Source: Pirellulales bacterium
Lineage (GTDB): Bacteria > Planctomycetota > Planctomycetia > Pirellulales > JANQPP01
Reading direction: 5' to 3'
DNA: 64,000 bases
NCBI GenBank assembly: GCA_028289405.1
Contig: JANQPP010000176.1
Coordinates: 1 to 64,000 of the forward strand
The position numbers and the translations under genes are program-made. Of this stretch, positions 7,882-15,034 are shown piece by piece. Positions within the stretch are counted from its first letter, which is position 1, and each line of letters opens with the position of its first letter. Under the pieces are notes generated by a model. That model was not told the DNA's origin. It saw only the letters and a program-made list of their open reading frames with translations, and did no database searches.

Positions 7882-8070
7882 ATGAAAAGCGTCTGCCCAA
7901 ATTGTTCCCACGTCGTGCGGCAAGCCATGAACTCTTCCGACGGCAACGTGGGCTGGTGCCCAAAATGCGGTCAGGTCTTCGAGCGATTCATTCCCGAGAT
8001 TCCGCCGTGGATCCATGGCGTGTTGGCCGTATTGATTGCCCATCTGTATATTCATATCTCTTCAATATAG
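7882..8070 (+). CDS. Small zinc-ribbon membrane protein
   Basis: 62 residues. CPNC at residues 5-8 and CPKC at residues 26-29 make a four-cysteine zinc ribbon, and a hydrophobic helix (WIHGVLAVLIAHLYIHI) fills the C-terminus. AAAGGAG stands 7 bases before the ATG, which supports translation. It is not part of a clear operon: the upstream gene ends 212 bases earlier, with repeat element A in between, and the next gene starts about 240 bases later. Function unknown; the layout is typical of small bacterial zinc-ribbon anchors. Confidence 0.7.
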   Translation: MKSVCPNCSHVVRQAMNSSDGNVGWCPKCGQVFERFIPEIPPWIHGVLAVLIAHLYIHISSI

Positions 8071-8308
8071 ACAGACATAAATATCAACGTCATCGAGACG
8101 GTGCCGATCGCCAGACCGATGGCGCAATTTGGACAAATTGCCCCCAAAAATCTAGGGGATGAACTCCTTTTCTCTTCGCATCCGCACAATCTGGAACTCG
8201 CCGGGACGGTTGCACTGGCTCCCGGCACGCGGCAAGATGATTGTCTGCTCTGTAGGCAAGCATTCCCAAACTGCCAGATCCAGGACTACCGCGAAGAGAG
8301 GGGAAATT

Positions 8309-9154
8309 TTGGTTTCATCCATTCAAGAAATCGTCTGCGTTTTTGGAAAGCCGGTCGCGGGCAATCCGACTCAGTACATGATGGAGAAAGCCTTCGCGCA
8401 GGCAGGCCTGGACTGGAGATATCTCACGCTGGAAGTCGAACCGGAAAACCTGAAGGATGCAGTGCGAGGCATGCGGGCCATGGGTTTTCGTGGCGGAAAC
8501 CTTACCATCCCGCATAAGGTCACCGTGATTCCCCTCTTGGACGGCTTGAGCGACGCCGCCGCCCTAATGGGCGCGGTGAATTGCATTCACCGCGAAAACG
8601 GCCAGTACCTGGGGGAAAACACAGATGGCAAAGGTTTCGTGCAATCTCTGAGGGAAGTCACCGATCCTGCCGGCAAGAAGGTCGTCGTGTTGGGAGCGGG
8701 AGGAGCGGCACGGGCCATCGCCGTGGAAGTCGGCCTTAGCGGCGCCGCATCGGTGGACATCGTGAACCTCACTCCCGAACGAGGGCAAGAACTGGCGACC
8801 CTGATCAATGATCAGGTGAAAGTCCCTTCCCAATACATTCCCTGGGAAGGCGATTGGGCCGTGCCGGACAGCACGCATGTCCTGATCAATGCCACTTCCA
8901 TTGGACTCGGGGACGCGGAAGCCCGAGTGCCGCTGGATACCTCGACACTCTTGCCACAAATGGTCGTGGCGGACGTGATCTTCAATCCACCGCAGACGCG
9001 GCTGATTCGGGATGCGGCGGAACGCGGCTGCACGACGCTCGACGGCCTGGGAATGCTGGTAAATCAAGCCGTGATCGCGTTTCGTGTTTGGACTGGTGTG
9101 GATGCAGACCCACAAGTGATGCGGGAAGCCTTGGAGGAATTTCTCGGCGTTTAG
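8309..9154 (+). CDS. aroE: Shikimate dehydrogenase family protein
   Basis: AroE reduces 3-dehydroshikimate to shikimate with NADPH in the chorismate pathway. The product (281 residues from a TTG at 8309, preceded by GAGAGGGG) has the catalytic lysine in NLTIPHK, the NTDG motif, the nucleotide-binding GAGGAARAIA, and the C-terminal GLGMLVNQA motif with its glutamine. Two positions differ from classical AroE. The shikimate-carboxylate SxS motif near the N-terminus is replaced by NPT (GKPVAGNPTQY), and the usual NRT after the second Rossmann strand is NLTPERG. It may still be the pathway enzyme, since no other aroE is in the window, or it may be an AroE-like paralogue with altered specificity. 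An upstream in-frame ATG at 8237 is an alternative start. Confidence 0.8.
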   Translation: MVSSIQEIVCVFGKPVAGNPTQYMMEKAFAQAGLDWRYLTLEVEPENLKDAVRGMRAMGFRGGNLTIPHKVTVIPLLDGLSDAAALMGAVNCIHRENGQYLGENTDGKGFVQSLREVTDPAGKKVVVLGAGGAARAIAVEVGLSGAASVDIVNLTPERGQELATLINDQVKVPSQYIPWEGDWAVPDSTHVLINATSIGLGDAEARVPLDTSTLLPQMVVADVIFNPPQTRLIRDAAERGCTTLDGLGMLVNQAVIAFRVWTGVDADPQVMREALEEFLGV

Positions 9155-9252
9155 CGCAGGCGGCACGGACGGGAATCCTCAGCCTTGCGGTCAATCACAA
9201 GTAGAAAGCTTCAAAACTCCCGCGACAAATCATCCTCCACAAGGGCAGTGGT

Positions 9253-10188
9253 GTGAAAGACACAAATTCATTCACGCACATCAACGTTTCCCTACTTATC
9301 ACCTGGTTGCTGCTAACGGGTATTTCCGGAGCCAGATTTGATGGCAAATCGCCGCGAGATGCGACTTGTTCCAAACAACCCGCGTTAGCGGGGCACCCGG
9401 AATTTCGCTCGGACGAGGACCGCAGGATTCGTGGCCTCATCGCCGCCGAAGCCTTTCGGGAAGAGCTTTTTCTGGCCGAAGATGGCCAGCCGGCTCCAGC
9501 CGTACTTTTGGCCGAGGCGGTAGCCGAGTTCCCTCGGCATGTGCATGACCGGCTGGAACCAGGCCGTCCCAATCTCGACCGTTTCACACTCTCGTCCGAT
9601 GAGGCACTGAGTCAATTGCGGGGCGACTCCGACCTGCATGCGGAAGCGGCGTTCGCCCCGTTTTCCGGCAAATGGTATGGCCTGTGGGATATTCATCCCG
9701 TGGACCACGACTGGTCTCCCGTGCGCAAATTCACGCCACCTTCACGCTTGGGCTGTGCGGGGACGGCGCTCGCGGGCCAGCAGTTTGCCTGGATTGGTGA
9801 CGGTTTCGGCTGGAATTACGTAAGCCTCGTCAATGGAGATCCTGACCGGCCCGTGATATTGGGCATGGTCTACCACCTGCGGGGAGAACCGCCGCGCATT
9901 TATCTCTCGCGTCCTCATGTGGGGCTGTATGGTGGCCCCGGGAAACTGATTTGGATTACGGCGAAGGAGATTTTTTTCGAGGAAACTTTCGCGGCCAACC
10001 CGGACACCTCTTCGCCGGACCGCTACGCCATTACTGGGATGTTCTATAGCATCGCGGATGGCCGGTTGAGTAATGTGGGAAAGGGGTTTCAAGCCGTTTA
10101 TACTCGCGACCCCACGGACCGGCCCAAATGGCATCAATTCCCGCTGAAATTCCACGTGGAAGTGGATGCCCAGGCCACCCGCCAGTAA
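9253..10188 (+). CDS. Secreted hypothetical protein
   Basis: 311 residues from a GTG start with AAGGG 7 bases upstream. Residues 10-26 (VSLLITWLLLTGISGA) look like a signal peptide, so the protein is probably exported. The body has an acidic helical part (about 50-125) and a beta-rich C-terminal part with many aromatic residues, such as FSGKWYGLWDIHPVDHDW and GDGFGWNYVSLVNGD, that reads like a lipocalin-like or sugar-binding barrel. I recognise no family. It lies between aroE and a convergent YTV gene, with a terminator hairpin in the gap. Confidence 0.6.
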   Translation: MKDTNSFTHINVSLLITWLLLTGISGARFDGKSPRDATCSKQPALAGHPEFRSDEDRRIRGLIAAEAFREELFLAEDGQPAPAVLLAEAVAEFPRHVHDRLEPGRPNLDRFTLSSDEALSQLRGDSDLHAEAAFAPFSGKWYGLWDIHPVDHDWSPVRKFTPPSRLGCAGTALAGQQFAWIGDGFGWNYVSLVNGDPDRPVILGMVYHLRGEPPRIYLSRPHVGLYGGPGKLIWITAKEIFFEETFAANPDTSSPDRYAITGMFYSIADGRLSNVGKGFQAVYTRDPTDRPKWHQFPLKFHVEVDAQATRQ

Positions 10189-10230
10189 GAAGAATTTGAG
10201 AACCATTTCTTCGTGCCCGCCCCGCGCATG

Positions 10231-10269
10231 AAGAAAGGCGGCCCGACCCATTCGTTGGATCGGACCGCC
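10231..10269 (-). terminator. Rho-independent terminator of the first YTV gene
   Basis: On the minus strand GGCGG-T-CCGA-T-CCA pairs with TGG-G-TCGG-G-CCGCC around a 5-nt loop, followed by TTTCTT. The two non-Watson-Crick positions are G-U pairs when transcribed from the minus strand but C-A mismatches from the plus strand, so it most likely serves the minus-strand gene ending at 10341, 72 bases away. Confidence 0.75.
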
Positions 10270-10340
10270 TCCGTAGACCAGACCCGGTCGCTCCCGCTAG
10301 ATTGCTCTAGCGAGAGCTCTTATCCCGAATCCACCTATCC

Positions 10341-12278
10341 TTACCCACCGCAGTTGCAGGAGGACTCACAACAGGGTTGCGGGCAGCAAGGCAGTGGGCA
10401 GCAAACCTTCACTGGCACTTGCTTGCACACGACCTTCGGTACGCAACGGGTCGCCGTGTAGGCCACGCGCTTGGGCACGCAACGCTTCACTTGCACGACC
10501 TTCGTGCTGTGCACTGGCTTGCAGATGGTGTAGGGCACTTTTTTCACGTGTGTCTCACGCACCATCTTGCACACCTTGTATGTGCAAGTCTTCACCCGTT
10601 GCTCGGGGACCATCTTGCACACTTTGTACGTGCAGGTCTTGGTCCGCTGCTCGGGAACCATCTTGCACACTTTGTATGTGCAGGTCTTCACCCGTTGCTC
10701 CGGAACCATCTTGCACACTTTGTACGTGCAGGTCTTGGTCCGCTGCTCGGGAACCATCTTGCACACCTTATAGGTGCAAGTCTTCACCCGTTGCTCCGGA
10801 ACCATCTTGCACACCTTGTAGGTGCAGGTCTTCACCCGTTGCTCCGGAACCATCTTGCACACTTTGTATGTGCAGGTCTTGGTCCGCTGCTCGGGAACCA
10901 TCTTGCACACCTTATAGGTGCAAGTCTTCACCCGTTGCTCTGGAACCATCTTGCACACTTTGTACGTGCAGGTCTTCACCCGTTGCTCGGGAACCATCTT
11001 GCACACTTTGTACGTGCAAGTCTTCACCCGCTGCTCGGGAACCATCTTGCACACTTTGTACGTGCAGGTCTTGGTGCGAGTCTCGCGGACGTACTTCACG
11101 CAGTTGATCTGGCGTTCGCGAACCTCGGGAACCCAAACCTTCTTGCAGACCTTCACGGGCGGGCATTGCACCTGCACGGTCCGGCACTTGCCAGGGACGT
11201 AGACGCACTTGCAGCAGCAAGGATCCCATGTCCAGCAACTCGGATCGCGGACCACTTTGTTCACCACCGGGCCAGGGCACTCGGTCACTTGGGTTTCCCA
11301 GCGACCACAGCATTCCTTCACCGTTTTGGTGTAGTGGACTGGCTTGCAGACGGTATAGCAGACGTCACGCGTCTTGGTTTCCCACACCGGCTTGCATACC
11401 GTGTAGTGGATGTCCCGCGTTTTGGTCTCCCACACCGGCTTGCACACCGTGTAGTTAATGTTCTTCGTACGGGTTTCCCACACCGGCTTGCACACCGTGT
11501 AGTGGATGTCCTTCGTGCGAGTCTCCCACACCGGCTTGCACACCGTGTAGTTGATCGTCTTCGTGCGGGTTTCCCACACCGGCTTGCACACCGTGTAGTG
11601 AATGTCTCGCGTCTTGGTCTCCCATACCGGCTTGCACACCGTGTAGTGGATGTCCTTCGTGCGAGTCTCCCACACCGGCTTGCACACTGTGTAGTTGACC
11701 GTCTTCGTGCGGGTTTCCCACACTGGCTTGCACACCGTGTAGTGGATGTCCTTCGTACGAGTCTCCCACACTGGCTTGCACACCGTGTAGTTGATGTTCT
11801 TCGTACGAGTCTCCCACACCGGCTTGCACACCGTGTAGCAGATATCCCGCGTTTTGGTCTCCCACACTGGCTTGCACACCGTGTAGTTGATGTTCTTCGT
11901 ACGGGTCTCCCACACCGGCTTGCACACCGTGTAGTGGATGTCCTTCGTACGGGTCTCCCACACCGGCTTGCACACCGTGTAGTGGCAATCCCGGTAGGCC
12001 GTCTCCTTCACATAGTTGACGCAATTCACCGTTTTGTCTTCGCAGACCGTCTCGTATACGGTCTTGTAGCAGGTGTATTCCTGCTTTTCGTAGACAACTT
12101 CGCGACACGTCTTCATGACCGTGTGGCACTGTTGCCTACAGCCGGCGTAACTATCGGTGCCGCCGCCGTTGCCGCAACACTTATAGCTTGCCGCCCCGCA
12201 ATAGCCCGCGAAGGCCTGACCCGCCGAAGCGACCGCGATGATGATCGCGACGATCGGCACTCCCAGCTTTGCTTTCAT
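10341..12278 (-). CDS. Cysteine-rich YTV-repeat cell-envelope protein
   Basis: 645 residues with a signal peptide (KLGVPIVAIIIAVASAGQAFA). The mature protein is almost entirely tandem 16-residue repeats: first thirteen copies of YTVCKPVWETRTKDIH and variants, a Cys-rich linker with DPCCCKCVYVPGKC, then ten copies of TCTYKVCKMVPEQRVK plus one degenerate copy, and a Cys/Pro-rich tail. Each repeat has one or two cysteines, many basic residues and alternating hydrophobic positions, as expected for a disulfide-linked beta structure. YTV-motif Cys-rich proteins are known from the proteinaceous wall of Rhodopirellula baltica. GGAGG precedes the ATG by 8 bases. The DNA repeats have a 48-bp period and should be prone to copy-number change. 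A second family member is at 49728-51296. Confidence 0.88.
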   Translation of the reverse strand: MKAKLGVPIVAIIIAVASAGQAFAGYCGAASYKCCGNGGGTDSYAGCRQQCHTVMKTCREVVYEKQEYTCYKTVYETVCEDKTVNCVNYVKETAYRDCHYTVCKPVWETRTKDIHYTVCKPVWETRTKNINYTVCKPVWETKTRDICYTVCKPVWETRTKNINYTVCKPVWETRTKDIHYTVCKPVWETRTKTVNYTVCKPVWETRTKDIHYTVCKPVWETKTRDIHYTVCKPVWETRTKTINYTVCKPVWETRTKDIHYTVCKPVWETRTKNINYTVCKPVWETKTRDIHYTVCKPVWETKTRDVCYTVCKPVHYTKTVKECCGRWETQVTECPGPVVNKVVRDPSCWTWDPCCCKCVYVPGKCRTVQVQCPPVKVCKKVWVPEVRERQINCVKYVRETRTKTCTYKVCKMVPEQRVKTCTYKVCKMVPEQRVKTCTYKVCKMVPEQRVKTCTYKVCKMVPEQRTKTCTYKVCKMVPEQRVKTCTYKVCKMVPEQRVKTCTYKVCKMVPEQRTKTCTYKVCKMVPEQRVKTCTYKVCKMVPEQRTKTCTYKVCKMVPEQRVKTCTYKVCKMVRETHVKKVPYTICKPVHSTKVVQVKRCVPKRVAYTATRCVPKVVCKQVPVKVCCPLPCCPQPCCESSCNCGG

Positions 12279-12324
12279 TTGCTCGCCTCCTTCAAGGTCA
12301 ATTCAGGATGAGGTGGGGCTGGTC

Positions 12325-12353
12325 TAAATACAACGAACACTCTCGACCCCCAA
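12325..12353 (-). promoter_or_regulatory. Candidate promoter of the first YTV gene
   Basis: TTGGGG (12353-12348), a 17-base spacer and TATTTA (12330-12325) on the minus strand, about 47 bases upstream of the ATG at 12278. Spacing is ideal, the -10 matches four of six positions and the -35 is weak. Confidence 0.4.
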
Positions 12354-12875
12354 ATCTATTCGGACCACCCAAACCATCCGCATTAGCCATTCTTCGTTGC
12401 CGCGAGGTCGCGACAGTCAATTTCGCATCATCCGGAACCATCGAGATCACGAAGACGCCACCTAGCTAAAGCACACAGCCTGGAATGAATCCATCGAATG
12501 GGAAACAATAGGCTTTTCGGACTACTGAGATAACCAAGAGCACATTTCCCGTGAGACGATCCACGACTAAAGGCAAAAAGCGGCCTAAATTGACGCTTAT
12601 GCCGGAAATGCGGATTGAATCCGACCGTTAGAAAGCGGGGAGGAGCACCAATTCCCTCGCGGAGGAATGCATGCATCGACCGATTTTGCGGACACAAAAT
12701 GGCATCACGTCGCGGCGCGGATGACGATCCGAAAGATTACGATTTACGTCGCCGATTCGAAGCATTCGATGCTGGCGTCACGACTGCCTGTTGCGTAAAT
12801 CAAAGGGGTGCTACAGTAAAATGTCGCGAGTCTGCTGGCGGAATAAACCGAACTTCTCCCGCCCAACTCGGCGTC

Positions 12876-12936
12876 GATCGGTCGCAAAACGCCGATAGAC
12901 AAACGGAACAGAAGTTTTTCGCCCGTTGTACCAAGG
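12876..12936 (+). repeat. Intergenic ~60-nt structured element, copy C
   Basis: It reads GATCGG, TCGCAAAACGCCGATAGAC, AAACGGAACAG, AAGTTTTTCGCCCGTTG, aligned with copies A and B. The ATCGG/CCGAT stem and the AACGG/CCGTT stem are both kept despite base changes in the loops. It lies 165-230 bases upstream of rex, on the same strand, in a non-coding stretch. Confidence 0.65.
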
Positions 12937-13104
12937 CTCTTAAAAGGGCAGGCCAAACCTCTTTCCGCATTAGTCGTTTCTACACTCGCTTAACCCCAAT
13001 TGTTCCTCCTTTGCGACCTGAACTAATCGCCCCACGGCGTCACGGAATTTTTACCCTTCGCATAGCATGTGTCCGACTGACCTCGTTCGTGCACGCTAAT
13101 CGCC

Positions 13105-13776
13105 ATGGCTGAATCGCGAGACAAAACTCCAGCACCCGACTCGGGGAGTTCCATCCCCAGGGCCGTTGTCAGCCGGCTGAGCCTCTATTTGCGAGAATTG
13201 CAGCATCTAGTGCGAAGTGGTCAAGAAACGACCAGCTCGAATCAACTTGGCCCGCTGCTCGGTTTTACCGATGCCCAAGTGCGTAAGGACTTGGCCTATT
13301 TCGGGCAGTTCGGCTACCCGGGAATCGGTTATCGCTGTCAAGAATTGATCCAGGCGATCCGAGGGATCTTGGGGACGGACCGGGAATGGCCCGTGGCTTT
13401 GATGGGAATTGGGAATTTGGGAAGAGCCTTGTTGCGTTACAAGGGATTTGAACAGCAAGGGTTTCGAATTACAGCCGCCTTCGATATTGACTCCGAAAAA
13501 ACGGGCACAACAATTGAAGGAGTCGTTGTCTACGATGCGGCTGAAATGGAGGAAGTGGTTCGGAGATACGGCATCCAGCTCGGCGTAATCGCCGTGCCAG
13601 CGGAAGCGGCCCAGGGCACGGCGGATAGCATGGTCCACGCTGGACTGACAGGTATCATGAACTTTGCCCCGGTAACCATCTCCCTGCCGGACCACGTGCA
13701 ACAAGTTGGTATTGATCTGGCCATTGAATTGGAACAACTTTCGTTTGCGGTTGTGAATCGGCACGACAAACGATAA
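13105..13776 (+). CDS. rex: Redox-sensing transcriptional repressor Rex
   Basis: Rex is a homodimeric repressor that reads the NADH/NAD+ ratio and releases DNA when NADH is high, controlling fermentation and respiration genes. The 223-residue product has the N-terminal winged helix (IPRAVVSRLSLYLRELQHL, with SNQLGPLLGFTDAQVRKDL and YFGQFGYPGIGY), then a Rossmann domain with MGIGNLGRALL, the FDIDSEKTG stretch after the second strand, and VPAEAAQGTADSMVHAG near the nicotinamide site. The C-terminal domain-swap helix is present (VQQVGIDLAIELEQLSF). The last residue of the GxGxxG motif is a glycine-to-residue variant common in Rex. It is a single gene; a tRNA follows 38 bases later. Confidence 0.93.
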   Translation: MAESRDKTPAPDSGSSIPRAVVSRLSLYLRELQHLVRSGQETTSSNQLGPLLGFTDAQVRKDLAYFGQFGYPGIGYRCQELIQAIRGILGTDREWPVALMGIGNLGRALLRYKGFEQQGFRITAAFDIDSEKTGTTIEGVVVYDAAEMEEVVRRYGIQLGVIAVPAEAAQGTADSMVHAGLTGIMNFAPVTISLPDHVQQVGIDLAIELEQLSFAVVNRHDKR

Positions 13777-13814
13777 CGTAAACCTTGCGGGTCCCAGAGT
13801 TTCCCGCAGTATCC

Positions 13815-13885
13815 TACCCCCTGGTGTAATGGTAACACTACGGATTTTGGTTCCGTCATTCGAGGTTCGAGTCCTCGGGGGGTAG
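13815..13885 (+). tRNA. tRNA-Gln (anticodon TTG)
   Basis: A complete cloverleaf of 71 nt: acceptor TACCCCC pairs with GGGGGTA (13878-13884); D stem GTGT/ACAC around AATGGTA; anticodon stem ACGGA/TCCGT with loop TTTTGGT, giving anticodon TTG; T stem CGAGG/CCTCG around TTCGAGT. The discriminator base is G and the 3' CCA is not encoded (GCT follows). It reads CAA glutamine codons. Confidence 0.95.
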
Positions 13886-14245
13886 CTGGACTTGCTCCGA
13901 ACTTCCGTGCAAATCCGCATCTTCCCACCCTATCAAGGGGATGCTGGGCAGGCTTTTTACACCGGTGACGCGCGCGGTCACGCGTGACGTATGCTCATCT
14001 AGTGCATATCACATGGACGCGAAAGTGATTTGGTGGTTGTAAAATGAACGCCGCCACGCTAAACGAGTCGCGACGAACCGCCGGGAGGCCACTCCGCATT
14101 TGGCCCGCAACGCTTGCCGGCTTTGTGGCTCAAGCGGGGAATCGTATTCAGATTGAAACGCGGTCGGATCGACCGGCGGAATGGGTGCACGACGCGTTGC
14201 ACCAAGAATACTGGCAAGAATCATCCACCCAAGGGAGAAGTCGTC
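13886..14245. other. Intergenic stretch after tRNA-Gln
   Basis: About 360 bases. A GC-rich inverted repeat GTGAC-N7-GTCAC lies near 13967-13983 and could fold, but there is no T-run to make it a clear terminator. An open frame at 14044-14256 was judged unlikely to be a gene. Otherwise nothing is recognised. Confidence 0.4.
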
Positions 14246-14533
14246 ATGCGACATGAAGATCAAAAATTCGATGGCTCGCGCGAAATCATTGACGGTAATG
14301 AGTACGTCAACTGCGAATTTCAGAAGTGCAACCTGATCTTCCAGGGCGGCGATTTGCCCACGATCAACGGATGCAAAATGGTGGATTGCACTTGGAGCTT
14401 CGACCAGGCCGCCATGCGGACAGTGCAGTTCATGCAGGCGATCTATGGCGGGATGGGCGACGGCGGGAAGCAGTTGATCGAAGCCACGTTCAATACAATC
14501 CGTGAGCCCTCCGCTGCCCCCTCGGCGAATTAG
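14246..14533 (+). CDS. Small hypothetical protein with pentapeptide-like strands
   Basis: 95 residues; AGGGAG lies 8 bases before the ATG. The sequence has FDGSREIIDGNEYVNCEFQKCNLIFQGG, a short right-handed beta pattern like the small bacterial proteins in which alternating hydrophobic and polar residues build one or two coils. A hydrophobic/aromatic segment follows (MRTVQFMQAIYGGMGDGGKQ). No catalytic motif is visible and the function is unknown. It is converging with the SnoaL-like gene at 14583-14975. Confidence 0.6.
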   Translation: MRHEDQKFDGSREIIDGNEYVNCEFQKCNLIFQGGDLPTINGCKMVDCTWSFDQAAMRTVQFMQAIYGGMGDGGKQLIEATFNTIREPSAAPSAN

Positions 14534-14582
14534 CAGGGAAGCCCCGCCGTCGAGCGGCAGTAGCAACGTACTCCAAAGGCCG

Positions 14583-14975
14583 CTACGACCGCATGGCCTC
14601 CACCATGGGGTGCGTATCGGCGTACTGCCGAAAACGCCGAATGCGGCCCTCTGCTAGGTCGTAGACATGGGCGAAGACTGCCTCCATGGACTTCCCCGTT
14701 TCGGTGTGCGTTCCTCGATATCGCCCGAGCACGATGACCCGACCGGGGGCTTCGAGGAATTCCTCCACGGCAGCTTCGAAATGGTCCCATTCGGAACGTA
14801 ATCCGGTGAAGACCTTGGCGGCCACCTCCTCGAACCCGTGCCGCTGGCCGCCTCCCGGGAACCCGGCACATTGGATCCACTCCACGTCGGGATGCAAGAG
14901 TTCCCGGAGCGCATCGAGGTCTCGCTGCCCAAAGGCCTCGTAGAGTTGGCGCACGATCTCGGTGTTGGATGGCAT
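14583..14975 (-). CDS. SnoaL / NTF2-like domain protein
   Basis: 130 residues forming a single cone-shaped NTF2-like domain: NTEIVRQLYEAFGQRDLDALRELLHPDVEW at the N-terminus, a central GFEEVAAKVFTGL helix, then strands with VIVLGRYRGTHTETGKSMEAVFAHVYDLAEGRIRRFRQYAD. This is the typical pattern of the uncharacterised bacterial nuclear-transport-factor-2 family, which includes small enzymes and ligand-binding proteins. No dedicated catalytic triad can be assigned. The start at 14975 gives the family length. The Nramp-like gene ends 60 bases upstream of it on the same strand (15035), so read-through from that gene is possible, but no clear operon logic is seen. Confidence 0.75.
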   Translation of the reverse strand: MPSNTEIVRQLYEAFGQRDLDALRELLHPDVEWIQCAGFPGGGQRHGFEEVAAKVFTGLRSEWDHFEAAVEEFLEAPGRVIVLGRYRGTHTETGKSMEAVFAHVYDLAEGRIRRFRQYADTHPMVEAMRS

Positions 14976-15034
14976 GTGTTCATTCCATGTAAATGAGTTG
15001 CATGCCGAATGCGGCGGTAACTACAAGCCAGGCT

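Larger units (their letters stand above)
12279..13104. other. Gene-free divergent region between the YTV gene and rex
   Basis: About 825 bases with no convincing coding sequence; the longest frame (12615-13112) has no family signature and poor codon usage. It holds the YTV promoter candidate at its left end and structured repeat element C at 12876-12936. No Rex-type operator (TTGTGA inverted repeat) was found upstream of rex. Confidence 0.5.

Noticed and set aside
10565-11080. CRISPR-like array
   Set aside because: The regular 48-bp units are coding repeats of 16 residues without unique spacers.
10377-12311. 644-codon plus-strand frame antisense to the first YTV gene
   Set aside because: It is the complement of a tandem-repeat coding region, has only repeated Leu/Ala/His peptide units, and the minus frame has signal peptide, ribosome-binding site and family motifs.
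12937-13104. Rex operator in the rex promoter
   Set aside because: No TTGTGA inverted repeat was found; autoregulation cannot be claimed.
12615-13112. 165-codon frame upstream of rex
   Set aside because: No recognisable domain, overlaps repeat element C and the rex start, and codon use is unlike neighbouring genes.
14044-14256. 70-codon frame before the small hypothetical gene
   Set aside because: No ribosome-binding site, no motif, and it overlaps the better-supported ATG at 14246.
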